Of a stretch of DNA of 64,000 nt, positions 1 through 8,844 are shown in pieces (the stretch's first letter is position 1; every line of letters begins with the position of its first letter). The notes beneath the pieces are model-generated. The model ran no database searches. It worked only from the letters and a program-made list of their open reading frames with translations, and was not told the origin of the DNA. Origin of the DNA: an uncultured cyanobacterium (GTDB lineage Bacteria; Cyanobacteriota; Cyanobacteriia; Cyanobacteriales; Geitlerinemataceae); assembly GCA_937899645.1 (NCBI GenBank), contig CALCCD010000005.1, positions 1-64,000 of the forward strand. The letters are read 5' to 3'. Both the position numbers and the translations under genes were made by a program.

Positions 1-527
1 TCGGAGTCGGAGCCGTTTGGCTTCTCTCCCTCAAGCGCTTAAACAATATATCCACTCCTCACAACGCTGTCAACTCTTTTCCGGAAAGAAATTTTGCTGC
101 ACCTGCTAGAGAGTTTGAAGGCGTCTCTGCATAAAGGATTCAGAGATTTCAAAGGGTCTGTGCTGAAAGCGATCGCAATCGAGCTGGAGTGTTGAGCGAG
201 CTTCGGCTGTCACACGCCTTAAGGCTGAGCCTTGGTTCCGACGGTGGAAGGCTCGATCTTGAATGTAGGGAGACTACTGAGCTTTCTGAGCTTAGAGATT
301 TTCTTCTGATGTTGTCTCTCACGGCTATTGGGTAAGCAGGCGGCACGTTTTAAGTGGTTCTACTCGGCGACAATGAAGCGGGTTGTCGTTTGGCTTATAG
401 AAGCTCGCTGGCCGGTAGTGGTGCGATCGGGATGGTGCCCCCGATCTGAAGTTGCCGAATGGCGGCAGCCTCGGCGACTGGAGACCATTGCGCTACACAT
501 TATCTACTAGCTGTAAGTTTGCGGCAA
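1..527. other. Non-coding left flank
   Basis: I see no convincing gene here. Short open frames exist on both strands, but none has a plausible ribosome binding site or a protein-like composition. A HIP1 octamer lies at 169-176. The stretch ends just past the stop of the SRPBCC gene on the minus strand, so part of it is probably the 3' untranslated region of that gene. I found no clear hairpin terminator. Confidence 0.5.
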
Positions 528-998
528 TTACGAGCCACTAGGAGAAACCACGTTCTCCACTGGGTAGCGATCGAGAATGTAGTCGCGGAAGCGATCCATA
601 TCAGCTTGTAGCGTACTCTCGACGAGGCGACCGAGGAAGAGGTTATCCATGAGCTTGCCAAGCCAGCCAGGTATGTCGTAGGCAACAGTGAGCTTGACGA
701 TGCTGCCGTTGCGACGATCGTAGAACCGAACGGCACCTCGATTGGCGAGACCGTCTACGGATTCCCACTGGATGATTTGGTTGGTGATTTTGCGGACGAT
801 CCGAGCCTGCCAGCTGAACTGGAAAGCCTGGGAGTTGAGGTGCCACTGCGAGAGGGTTGGATCTTCATCGCGTAGCTCGACGGATGCAATCCACTCCATC
901 CAGTTTGGCATCTGTTCGAGGTCAGACCAGAGTGACCATACGGTCTCGATCGAGTGTGGCACTTCGACTTGGACGCTGTGCTCTAGCCAGTTACTCAT
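528..998 (-). CDS. SRPBCC family protein (cyclase/dehydrase-like)
   Basis: A 156-residue protein of the START/SRPBCC fold, which binds hydrophobic ligands in a deep pocket. The N-terminal pattern with HSVQVEVPHSIETVWSLW followed by an MPNWM segment, the central QIIQWESVDG strand and the long C-terminal helix ending near DRFRDYI are typical of cyanobacterial polyketide cyclase/dehydrase-like proteins. The frame is open up to 1133, but the ATG at 998 gives the family's normal N-terminus; a longer form would run into the end of zds. It lies 40 bp downstream of zds on the same strand, so the two are probably co-transcribed. A role in carotenoid handling is inferred from this neighbour only. The ligand is unknown. 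Confidence 0.88.
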   Translation of the reverse strand: MSNWLEHSVQVEVPHSIETVWSLWSDLEQMPNWMEWIASVELRDEDPTLSQWHLNSQAFQFSWQARIVRKITNQIIQWESVDGLANRGAVRFYDRRNGSIVKLTVAYDIPGWLGKLMDNLFLGRLVESTLQADMDRFRDYILDRYPVENVVSPSGS

Positions 999-1038
999 GA
1001 GGAATGCGCGATTGGGGGACGGATGGAACGGAATGCCT

Positions 1039-2499
1039 CTAGGCGGCAACGGGGGTCTTGAGCTGCGCGAAGTATGCAGAAACAGCGTCGGCGGCTTGGT
1101 TACCGGAGATTGTGGCTCCTTCCATACTGTCAATATAGTCCTGCTGAGTGTAGCTACCTGCGAGGAAGAAGTTGTCGATGGGGGTTTTTTGGGCGGGTCG
1201 GTAGACGTCCATGCCTGGAGCTTCGCGGTATAGAGACTGCGCGAGCTTGACGACGCTGTACCAGGTCATATTCAGCTCGCGAGCAGAGGGGAAGAGTGCA
1301 CGCACTTGTTCCAGGACGTGATGGGCGATCGCTTCGTTGCCTTGCTTGATAAACGGATCGCCAGGGGTGAGCACGAGCTGTAGCAGGGAACCTTCGCCCT
1401 CGCGATAGTAATCGCCGGGGCTGGTCAGGGCGAGGTCGGCGAAGCAGGAGAAGTCTGCATCGGGTGTGTAGAGCAAGTTGTCGAGGCCGACGGCTTTTTC
1501 GAGCTGCTGACGCTGTTCGGCATCGTGCATCTCGGTGACCCAGCCGTCAAAGCGGAGCTGAACGGTCGCGACAGGGACTGCTTCAAGCTTATAGATATTG
1601 TCGAATTCCGACCACTTGCGCCAGCCGTCGGGAAGAATTTTCTTGATGCCGGGAACGTCGCAGGCGAAGACGTAGGCGTTGGCTTCGATGATCTCTTCGC
1701 TGTCGCCGGAAGCAACGACGATGCCATCAACTTGGGTCTTGCCGTCGATCTCGCTGTATTTGACCTCACGAACGCGACGGCGAGTGTGGTACTTACCACC
1801 ACGATCGCCGAAGTACTTCAGAATTGGCTTATGGAGGTACTCGTCGGGAGAACCTTCGAGCATGCGGAGGACAGAGGCTTCAGTTTTCGCGGCGAAGAAC
1901 TGGAAGATTGTCAGCATGCAGCGGGCCGAAATATTCTCAGTGTCGATAAAGCCGAGGGCGTAGGCGATCGGATTCCACATGCGATCGAGGCTACTTTGGT
2001 TACCGCCGTGGGAGCGGAACCAGTCGGCAAAGCTGATGCGATCGAGATCGCGAATGGTTTTCATCGCGCCGTCGAAGTCCACGAGGCCACGAACGATCGG
2101 GCTCGTGCCCAGGGCGAGGGAGTTACGCAGCTTATCGTTCGGGGAAAGCTGGCTGGTGGTAAAAAATGCTTTGAGGCCGTTGAAGGGTGCGCCGGTTAGG
2201 AAGCGAAAGTCGAGCTCGCCGATGCGTCCGCCGTCGTTAACGAAGGTGTGAGTGTGCTCTTTGAGCCGAAGATTGTTGCCCGCACCGACCTTCTCCATTA
2301 GCGCAAACAGGTTGTAGTAACACCCGAAGAAAACATGGAGACCCATCTCGAGGTGATTACCGTCGGCGTCAACCCAACTCCCGACTTTACCGCCCATAAA
2401 CGGACGAGACTCGAAGATCTCGACTTGGTGACCGGCTTCAGCGAGCTTCACGGCTGTTGCCATACCGGCTAGTCCGCCACCTGCGATCGCGACTCGCAT
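1039..2499 (-). CDS. zds: 9,9'-di-cis-zeta-carotene desaturase
   Basis: This flavoprotein converts zeta-carotene to lycopene via neurosporene in carotenoid synthesis and is associated with thylakoid membranes. The 486-residue protein starts with a dinucleotide-binding fold (GGGLAG at residues 7-12, acidic IFES at the end of strand 2). It ends with the desaturase FAD motif around residues 450-475 ([19 protein letters not shown]). Length and motifs match plant-type zeta-carotene desaturase (CrtQ/Zds) rather than the bacterial CrtI type; the related phytoene desaturase is the main alternative, but the N-terminal text fits Zds better. The SRPBCC gene follows 40 bp downstream. About 200 bp and a terminator separate it from chlP upstream, so zds probably has its own promoter in 2500-2610. 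Confidence 0.95.
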   Translation of the reverse strand: MRVAIAGGGLAGMATAVKLAEAGHQVEIFESRPFMGGKVGSWVDADGNHLEMGLHVFFGCYYNLFALMEKVGAGNNLRLKEHTHTFVNDGGRIGELDFRFLTGAPFNGLKAFFTTSQLSPNDKLRNSLALGTSPIVRGLVDFDGAMKTIRDLDRISFADWFRSHGGNQSSLDRMWNPIAYALGFIDTENISARCMLTIFQFFAAKTEASVLRMLEGSPDEYLHKPILKYFGDRGGKYHTRRRVREVKYSEIDGKTQVDGIVVASGDSEEIIEANAYVFACDVPGIKKILPDGWRKWSEFDNIYKLEAVPVATVQLRFDGWVTEMHDAEQRQQLEKAVGLDNLLYTPDADFSCFADLALTSPGDYYREGEGSLLQLVLTPGDPFIKQGNEAIAHHVLEQVRALFPSARELNMTWYSVVKLAQSLYREAPGMDVYRPAQKTPIDNFFLAGSYTQQDYIDSMEGATISGNQAADAVSAYFAQLKTPVAA

Positions 2500-2610
2500 A
2501 ATTCCTCGGTTTCCTTTCTCAAACTTGTTACACAGTGTAATCTTAGATGATTTTGCTAGAGCTGCCGATGCCGCTCGATCTTTCAGCGTGGCTGGGAGAG
2601 GCGCAGGGGC

Positions 2611-2640
2611 AAAAAAATAGCCCTGCCGTGGTGGCAGAGC
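2611..2640 (-). terminator. Rho-independent terminator of chlP
   Basis: Read on the minus strand, an 8-bp stem with one G-U pair (GCTCTGCC / GGCAGGGC) closes a five-base loop and is followed by TATTTTTTT. It lies about 60 bp past the chlP stop codon and before zds, so it should end the chlP transcript. Confidence 0.8.
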
Positions 2641-2701
2641 TAATGGAGAAGCCGCACTTTAGATGCGTGCGACAGCTATGGGTTCTAGGAAGTCGTGAAG
2701 T

Positions 2702-3922
2702 TTAGGGGGCGAGAGCACTACCGCGAATGAGGCTGCCGATTGTCTTCGCCGTGATTTTCATCTGCGTCAGCGGATTAGCCGGGACGACAGTTTTGTACAG
2801 GTAGCTGTCGAAGGTGAGGCGTTGGACGTCCTTATCGGCGCACATTTCGACAAACGCTTCGCGAGTCGCGTCGGTGCGGTAGAAGACGCGTTGTAGAAGG
2901 TCGAGAACCAGGTAGGTGAGGCCGTACTTCTTGTCCCAGCGCTTCAGGTAAAGCTTGAGATCGTCTTCGGTCGGCAGCTTTTGGCCGCCATTGGTTGTCT
3001 CTACCAGTGTCTCGGCGCACATGCGGGCCGATTTCGCCGCGAAGTAGATGCCTTCACCGGAGGACTTGGTCACCGTACCGGCGGCATCGCCGACAAGTGC
3101 GACGCGACCGCGAACGCGAAACGGACGCGGATGTTCGGGAATCGGGTGCGCTTCGACTTTGATGATTTCGCCGCCCTCAAGACGGTGTGCGGCGCGGGCG
3201 CGGATGCCAGCCTGCAGCTTTTTGATTTTGGCCTGGTTGACCCGCATGGTGCCAGTACCGACCGCGACGTGGTCGTATTTCGGGAAGACCCAAGCGTAGA
3301 AGTCGGGCGAGACATCGTCGCCGACATACATCTCGGCCAGTTCTTGGTAGTGAGCCATGCCCGCTTCGGGAAGGCGGATGCGCTCCTGGAAAGCGATCGC
3401 ATAGTTGTAGTCGCCTGCTTCGATGGCCTTGGCGACGCGCGAGTTTGCACCGTCGGCACCGATAACAACGTCAACTTGCAGTTGCTTTTGCTCGCCGACG
3501 CCCGTGCCTCTGGAGTGGTCGGCGTAGTGCAGCGTGTAGGGGCCGTTTTCACTCGTCGGCAGCTCCAGCTTGTGCATCGTGCCGTTGATCAGTTTCGCAC
3601 CAAGGCGAACGGCGCGATCGCGCATAAAGCCATCCATGACTTCGCGGCGGCACATGCCGATGTACTCGTCGTCGTTGATGAGGTTGATATCGACCTCGAC
3701 GTTCGACGGCGAGATCATCTTCATCTTGCGCACGCGGCGATCGATGATCTCCGGCGGCAGCTCGAACTCATCGACCATGCAGATCGGAATCGCGCCGCCA
3801 CAAGGCTTAACGTTGTCGAGCTTGCGCTCGAACAGGTAGGTTTCAATACCGGCTTTTGCTAAAACTTCAGCGGCGGAAGAACCTGCGGGCCCGCCACCAA
3901 CCACTGCAACCCGAATTCCCAA
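2702..3922 (-). CDS. chlP: Geranylgeranyl reductase (chlorophyll side chain)
   Basis: The enzyme reduces the geranylgeranyl group of chlorophyll or of geranylgeranyl diphosphate to phytyl, using NADPH; it acts late in chlorophyll and tocopherol synthesis. The 406-residue product has an N-terminal FAD fold (VAVVGGGPAGSSAAE), then LFERKLDNVKPCGGAIP, the hallmark of ChlP, and ends close to the usual family length. The frame stays open upstream to 4045, but the extra 41 residues do not resemble the family. A TTG at 3922 is preceded by AGGAG at 3930-3934 with a 7-nt spacer and gives the normal N-terminus (LGIRVAVVGG), so I chose it. A strong terminator lies downstream at 2611-2640. Confidence 0.95.
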   Translation of the reverse strand: MGIRVAVVGGGPAGSSAAEVLAKAGIETYLFERKLDNVKPCGGAIPICMVDEFELPPEIIDRRVRKMKMISPSNVEVDINLINDDEYIGMCRREVMDGFMRDRAVRLGAKLINGTMHKLELPTSENGPYTLHYADHSRGTGVGEQKQLQVDVVIGADGANSRVAKAIEAGDYNYAIAFQERIRLPEAGMAHYQELAEMYVGDDVSPDFYAWVFPKYDHVAVGTGTMRVNQAKIKKLQAGIRARAAHRLEGGEIIKVEAHPIPEHPRPFRVRGRVALVGDAAGTVTKSSGEGIYFAAKSARMCAETLVETTNGGQKLPTEDDLKLYLKRWDKKYGLTYLVLDLLQRVFYRTDATREAFVEMCADKDVQRLTFDSYLYKTVVPANPLTQMKITAKTIGSLIRGSALAP

Positions 3923-3928
3923 AGGCCT

Positions 3929-3934
3929 TCTCCT
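3929..3934 (-). promoter_or_regulatory. Ribosome binding site that fixes the TTG start of chlP
   Basis: The minus strand reads AGGAGA here, 7 nt ahead of TTG at 3922-3920. No other start codon in the frame has such a site, and the family alignment agrees with this start. Confidence 0.75.
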
Positions 3935-4228
3935 AAAACATAAGTCGCATACTAATCTCGGCAAATCGTAACACGCACGCCGATCCGTGAAACCCAGCGC
4001 TCGCCGGAGTTGTGACGCATCGAAACTGTCCGTAATAAATCGCAAAACAATTGTGAGGCGTTGGCGTCGAACTAGGGCCGAAAACGCAAGCCCAGCGGAA
4101 AACGGAGCTTTTTACTACATCAAGAAATATTACGTGCTGATTGCGTATGGTTTGATGTCGGAGGTTTGGCTTTCGTGGTTTTGCAGCAAGCCGCCGATCG
4201 GGCTTTTCTCGGGAGAACGGACACAAAG
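3935..4228. other. chlP upstream region
   Basis: About 300 bp between the chlP start and the terminator of the PEP-CTERM gene. Both flanking genes read leftward, so this should hold the chlP promoter. I see AT-richer patches but no hexamer pair I would defend, and no coding sequence. Confidence 0.4.
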
Positions 4229-4252
4229 AAAGGAGCGCGGCTGCGCTCCTTT
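4229..4252 (-). terminator. Terminator of the PEP-CTERM gene
   Basis: A perfect 10-bp stem (AAAGGAGCGC / GCGCTCCTTT) with a GGCT/AGCC tetraloop. On the minus strand it is followed by CTTTGTG. It lies about 75 bp beyond the stop codon of the PEP-CTERM gene. Confidence 0.8.
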
Positions 4253-4327
4253 AGGAGAAATATTTGCTTGCAGATCCGCCTGTTGCAGAACGTTGGTTCT
4301 ACAGGGTTCTGTCGAAGCCCGCCTGAG

Positions 4328-5161
4328 TTACTTGCGCTTGCGGGTTGCAACGACGGAACCGACAGCCAGCAGGCCGAGGACGGTCGCAGGCTCGGGAACC
4401 GACTCGGTTTCGCCACCCGGAAGCGAGACGTTAAAGGTGTAGAGGCCGTCGTGCGAACCGACTTCGTCGTCATCAACTACGCCCGAGGCGCTGTCGGCAT
4501 CGCCGAAGGCGTACTCGTAGTTCCAAGTTTCGCCGCCGTTGATGCTGTATTTGATGACTTCGCTCATCTTGATGCCGCCGACACCTTCCAGGTGACCGGC
4601 CAGCGAGAAGGTCACGTCATCGCCGTCTTTGCTAACCGAGAACAGGTTGGGATCGCTGAAGCGGGCTTTGAGCTGTTCGTCATATCCGCTGAAGCTTGCA
4701 AAGAGCATTGCAGCGAAGGGGTTAGTTGCCATGGGAATCTCAGACTGGATGGCAGCTGCGAATCCGCTGCTGGCGTCACTCCACGCGCCGATGAACCAAT
4801 CTTGGTAAATCGCGTCCCAGTCACCGGAGGTCAGGCTGCTGAAGATAATGCTGGTGCCGTCGTCGAAGTCAACTTCGAGAGTCGTGGCGGGGCCGCCTGC
4901 ATAGTTACCAGCACCAGAGTCGCCAAGCTGACCGTCGAGTTCGATGTTGTTGGTATTGCTCAGCGAGTCGATGAGGTCTTGCTCGGTGAAGCCGCTCGTG
5001 GTCGGAGTGCCATCGGTGGAGCTGGCGCTGTAGTCGTAGAGGATCGCATCGCCGGTGAGGGTTGCGCCTGTAATTGAGGCTGCTTGGGCCGATCCGGCAA
5101 AGAGGGATGCGAAGCCGAGTGCAGAGGCGGTGAAGAGGAAGGTCTTGGTGAAGTTTGCCAT
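4328..5161 (-). CDS. PEP-CTERM sorting domain protein
   Basis: A 277-residue exported protein. Residues 1-27 form a signal peptide ending in AQA. The middle is acidic and rich in Thr, Ser, Gly and Asp, with no Cys. The C-terminus from residue 255 is a PEP-CTERM signal: VPEP, a hydrophobic helix, then the basic tail ATRKRK. Such tails are recognised by exosortase, which moves the protein to the cell surface or matrix. The frame is open up to 5287, but the ATG at 5161 starts the signal peptide directly and has GGAG about 11 nt upstream. The ITGATLTGDAILYDY start of the mature part recalls a cyanobacterial PEP-CTERM subfamily, but I cannot assign a function. No exosortase gene is visible in this window. 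Confidence 0.88.
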   Translation of the reverse strand: MANFTKTFLFTASALGFASLFAGSAQAASITGATLTGDAILYDYSASSTDGTPTTSGFTEQDLIDSLSNTNNIELDGQLGDSGAGNYAGGPATTLEVDFDDGTSIIFSSLTSGDWDAIYQDWFIGAWSDASSGFAAAIQSEIPMATNPFAAMLFASFSGYDEQLKARFSDPNLFSVSKDGDDVTFSLAGHLEGVGGIKMSEVIKYSINGGETWNYEYAFGDADSASGVVDDDEVGSHDGLYTFNVSLPGGETESVPEPATVLGLLAVGSVVATRKRK

Positions 5162-5556
5162 TGTTGTTGAGTCTCCAGGAATGCTTATTCGTGTGGTTGC
5201 GCGGGGATTGTTAGCGTGTCCGGGTTGCCGGAGTCTGCTCTCTTGGCTCGACGCTCGCCGAGTGGAGCGTATAGAGAACGAACTCAACGAGCGGATACCG
5301 CTTTATGGATGTTCTCCGGGGACGACACAGCCTGACTGCCGAATCTGCGACCATTATAGACAAAAGAAAGCGGCAAATAAATAAAGTTCTTGTAGGGCTA
5401 TGTCTGGTTTGTATAAAGCTTAAATAAAGCAAGTCGAAGTCGATGTGAGTGTTGTTACCAGGGACTCGTAGGGCATACTGAGCATAGGTTCTGGGTAATG
5501 CGATCGGATGATACCGTTGGATGCGATTTCGATCGCAAAAGTCCGAGATCGCGATC
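5162..5556. other. Upstream region of the PEP-CTERM gene
   Basis: About 400 bp without a supported gene. It includes an AT-rich section at about 5370-5435, unlike the GC-rich surroundings, which is the likely promoter zone of the minus-strand PEP-CTERM gene. I cannot define boxes with confidence. Confidence 0.4.
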
Positions 5557-5597
5557 GTAAAAGCCCCGAATTCTAAGCAAGAATTCGGGGCTTTTAC
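5557..5597 (-). terminator. Terminator of acs
   Basis: A perfect 17-bp inverted repeat (GTAAAAGCCCCGAATTC and its complement) around a 7-nt loop, about 90 bp downstream of the acs stop codon. The outer arms give A- and T-runs on either strand, so it could work in both directions. Its position past acs suggests that it ends the acs transcript. Confidence 0.85.
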
Positions 5598-5689
5598 GGG
5601 GTTTGTTCGTGCGATCGCTTGCGTGATTTTAGAGCTGACACTCTTTTATACGTAAAGTTACGGGAGCGAACTCGCGAACGTTTGCGTGT

Positions 5690-7660
5690 CTACGCGCCGC
5701 CACGCAGTTTGTCGAGGACGCTGCGATCTTGCAAGGTCGAGGTGTCGCCTGCAATTTCTTGGCCGGAGGCGAGGTTACGCAGCAGGCGGCGCATGATTTT
5801 GCCCGATCGCGTTTTTGGCAAATCGTCGGCGAAGCGGAACTCGTCGGGACGGGCGATCGCGCCGATCTCTTTGGTGACGTGGCCTTTCAGCTCTTTCGCC
5901 AAGTCGTCTCCCCCTTCAAAGCCACCGTCGAGAATCACGAAGGCCACGACTGCCTCGCCTTTGAGATCGTCGGGTTTGCCCACAACCGCAGCTTCAGCAA
6001 CGGCGGGGTGCGAGACCAGCGCCGATTCGATTTCCATGGTGCCGAGGCGGTGACCGGAGACGTTGATCACGTCATCGACGCGACCCATCACCCAGAAGTA
6101 GCCGTCTTTGTCTTTGCGCGCGCCGTCACCTGCGAAGTACATGTAGTTGCCGTCTTTCGGCTGGATGTGCTCCCAGTAGGTGCGGCGGAAGCGATCGAAA
6201 TTGCCGTAGACCGTACGCATCATGCTCGGCCAGGGGTACTTGACGACTAGGTAGCCACCTTCATCAGCTGCGGCTGGGTTGCCGTCAAGATCGACGATTT
6301 CGGCGAGGATTCCGGGAAAGGGCTTGGTTGCCGAGCCCGGTTTGGTCGGCGTCGCGCCAGGAAGCGGCGTCAGCATAAAGCCGCCGGTTTCGGTTTGCCA
6401 CCAGGTGTCGATAATCGGGCAGCGCTCCTTTCCGATGACGGTGTGATACCACATCCAGGCTTCGGGGTTGATCGGTTCGCCGACGGTTCCCAGCAAGCGC
6501 AGCGATGAGAGGTCGCGGGCATTTGGTAGGTCGTCGCCCATTTTGATAAAGGCACGGATTGCGGTCGGGGCGGTGTAAAAAATCGTGACGCCGTATTTTT
6601 CAACCACGTCCCAGAAGCAGCCGGGATTCGAGGGGCGCGGTACGCCTTCGTACATCAGCGAGGTCGCGCCGTTGGAGAGAGGGCCGTAGACGATGTAGCT
6701 GTGGCCGGTGATCCAGCCCACGTCGGCGGTACACCAATACACGTCGGTTTCCTTAAGGTCGAACGTCCATTTGGTCGTGACGTGGGTGTAGAGGTTGTAG
6801 CCGCCGGTGGTGTGTACGACGCCTTTGGGTTTGCCCGTCGAGCCGCTGGTGTAGAGGACGAAGAGCATGTCTTCGCTGTCCATCGGTTCGGGCGGGCAGT
6901 CGGCGGAGGCGGCGTCAACGAGGTCGTGCCACCAAACGTCGCGGCCTTCGGCCATGTTGATGTCTTGGCCGGTTCGCTTCAGAACCAGGACGTTGGTGAC
7001 GCTGGGGGCGGCGTTGTCGGCGAGGGCTGCATCGACTGCCGATTTCAGGGGAATGGTTTTGTCTTTGCGGTAGCCACCGTCGGCGGTAATGACGAGCTTG
7101 GCTTCACCGTCGTTGAGGCGATCGCGCAGAGCTTCGGCGCTGAAGCCTCCAAAGACGACGCTGTGAACTGCACCGATGCGCGCGCAGGCCAGCATCGCGA
7201 TCGCCGCTTCCGGAACCATCGGCATATAAACTCCGACGCGATCGCCTTTTTTGACGCCCATCGCCTTAATCGCGTTCGCGGCTTTGCAGACTTCGCGATG
7301 GAGCTGAGCGTAGGTGTAGGTGCGCGAGTCGCCGGGCTCGCCTTCCCAGATAATGGCGGCTTTGTTTTTGCGGGCGGTGGTGAGGTGGCGATCGAGGCAG
7401 TTGTAGGTGATGTTAATTTTGCCGCCGTCGAACCACTTCGCGACCGGGGGCTGCCAGTCGAGGACGGTGTGCCATTTCTCGAACCAGTGCAGTTCTGATT
7501 CGGCCAGCTCTGCCCAGAATTTGGCGGGGTCGGCGGCGGCGCGATCGTACAGCTCCTGGTACTTGTCCATGCTGCCGATCGTGGCATCGCTGGCGAAAGC
7601 CTCGGGCGGCGCGAAGGTGCGATTTTCGTTCAGGACGGATTCGATCGTCGGTTGGGTCAT
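5690..7660 (-). CDS. acs: Acetyl-CoA synthetase (AMP-forming)
   Basis: It activates acetate to acetyl-CoA through an acetyl-adenylate, with ATP converted to AMP and pyrophosphate. The 656-residue protein has the full Acs layout: an N-terminal ACAS segment ([17 protein letters not shown]), the adenylate-forming P-loop [11 protein letters not shown] around residue 270, the acetate-pocket region WWQTETGG, and the C-terminal [11 protein letters not shown], whose Lys is the catalytic and acetylation-regulated residue in known enzymes. The frame is open to 7729; the ATG at 7660 ([10 protein letters not shown]) matches the usual length, and the upstream 23 residues look non-coding. It stands alone, with a strong terminator downstream at 5557-5597. 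In cyanobacteria it allows acetate use and recycling. Confidence 0.96.
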   Translation of the reverse strand: MTQPTIESVLNENRTFAPPEAFASDATIGSMDKYQELYDRAAADPAKFWAELAESELHWFEKWHTVLDWQPPVAKWFDGGKINITYNCLDRHLTTARKNKAAIIWEGEPGDSRTYTYAQLHREVCKAANAIKAMGVKKGDRVGVYMPMVPEAAIAMLACARIGAVHSVVFGGFSAEALRDRLNDGEAKLVITADGGYRKDKTIPLKSAVDAALADNAAPSVTNVLVLKRTGQDINMAEGRDVWWHDLVDAASADCPPEPMDSEDMLFVLYTSGSTGKPKGVVHTTGGYNLYTHVTTKWTFDLKETDVYWCTADVGWITGHSYIVYGPLSNGATSLMYEGVPRPSNPGCFWDVVEKYGVTIFYTAPTAIRAFIKMGDDLPNARDLSSLRLLGTVGEPINPEAWMWYHTVIGKERCPIIDTWWQTETGGFMLTPLPGATPTKPGSATKPFPGILAEIVDLDGNPAAADEGGYLVVKYPWPSMMRTVYGNFDRFRRTYWEHIQPKDGNYMYFAGDGARKDKDGYFWVMGRVDDVINVSGHRLGTMEIESALVSHPAVAEAAVVGKPDDLKGEAVVAFVILDGGFEGGDDLAKELKGHVTKEIGAIARPDEFRFADDLPKTRSGKIMRRLLRNLASGQEIAGDTSTLQDRSVLDKLRGGA

Positions 7661-7878
7661 GGCTTGATTATCTGGTTGTTGTCGGTGTTTTTTGTGGACG
7701 GGAATTGTTGTAAGCGCAGGCGATCGCAACGATTCTCCGCGCGATCGCGGCCCAGTCTAACTATTTCACCGCAACTGGGGATTGCGGGCCGTGAAGTTAC
7801 GATCGTTTGCAATCTCCGCGCAATCTCCGAGCAACTCTCGCGACCCCTCCGAACGAAGTCCAGTGCTCCAACTCGTCA

Positions 7879-8844
7879 CTATTCCACACCTCGAATGCGG
7901 TCTCGCTCCTCGCGGACGCGGTTGGCCGAGGCTTCGTCGCCCTCTGTTAGGTAGCCCGCGATCGCCGCATCCCAATATCCGATCGCGCGATCGCGCTCGC
8001 CCAGCAGCAGCATCGCAGCTCCGAGACGCTCGGCGACGGGGGCACTCGGCGCGATCGCGTAAGCTGCTTCGTACAGCGCCGCTGCTTCGGGCACGAGTTC
8101 GAGTTCGTTCCAGTGCAGTTTTGCCGAACGCAGCATCAGGTCAGCGCGCGCTGAATCAGTCAGCGTCGGATCTTCGAGTGCGTCGCGGTAGGTTTCGATG
8201 GCGAGCTGATAGAGACCGAACTCCTGCTGAATCTCGGCCAGGGTGACGGGATCGATCGCCCCCTCAGCATCGGCACGGGCGTCGAGTTCGGCAGCGTACT
8301 CTGCGGCGCGCTCGTCGGACAGCACCTCGAAGGCGACGCCGTCATTGGGTTCGGCCTGCCAGGATGCCGCGCCGTTGTTTGCCGCGACTTCCAGGCGGTA
8401 AAACGTGTCGGGACTCAGGTCGGGCAAGGTTTCGGGGTAGACGAGGCGATCGACCGTTGCCGGGGCGAGCGCCGAAAACAGGACTTCGCCGGTTATGCCG
8501 TCAATCATCTCGATGATGTAGGACTCGGCTTCGGGAATGCTGGCCCAGGCAAAGGTCGGACGGCGATCGAGCAGGTTCGTCAGTCGCGGGGCAATGATGT
8601 AGGGAATCGGGTCGGCGTTCCATTTCAGCTCCGAGCCGCGTTCGGGACAAACGATCGCGCCGCTTTCGTCGCAATCGCGAAGTTCTTGCGTCCGGACAGC
8701 AGTCCCCACGAGTAGCATACCGATCGGCATTAAAGCCGCGATCGCACCGACAGCGAAGCTCGCTCGGATCGTCGTTGCGGGGGAAAGTCGGACACTCATG
8801 GTCATTTTCAAATGGTCATTTTTAAAGGGATGCGGCGATCTCAT
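7879..8844 (-). CDS. Membrane-anchored TPR-type protein of the CHAT cassette
   Basis: A 321-residue protein that I do not recognise as a named family. Residues 25-48 are hydrophobic (signal peptide or anchor). Residues 85-160 resemble a beta-sandwich or fibronectin-like module (RPTFAWASIPEAESYIIEM). The C-terminal half is helical with TPR-like repeats (ELVPEAAALYEAAYAIAP and AERLGAAMLLLGERDRAIGYW). Its ATG at 8844 overlaps the TGA of the CHAT gene in the arrangement ATGA, which points to translational coupling; starts at 8805 or 8799 are also possible. DUF928 proteins often take this position in related cyanobacterial cassettes. This one shares the layout, but I do not see a clear DUF928 signature. 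Confidence 0.8.
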   Translation of the reverse strand: MRSPHPFKNDHLKMTMSVRLSPATTIRASFAVGAIAALMPIGMLLVGTAVRTQELRDCDESGAIVCPERGSELKWNADPIPYIIAPRLTNLLDRRPTFAWASIPEAESYIIEMIDGITGEVLFSALAPATVDRLVYPETLPDLSPDTFYRLEVAANNGAASWQAEPNDGVAFEVLSDERAAEYAAELDARADAEGAIDPVTLAEIQQEFGLYQLAIETYRDALEDPTLTDSARADLMLRSAKLHWNELELVPEAAALYEAAYAIAPSAPVAERLGAAMLLLGERDRAIGYWDAAIAGYLTEGDEASANRVREERDRIRGVE

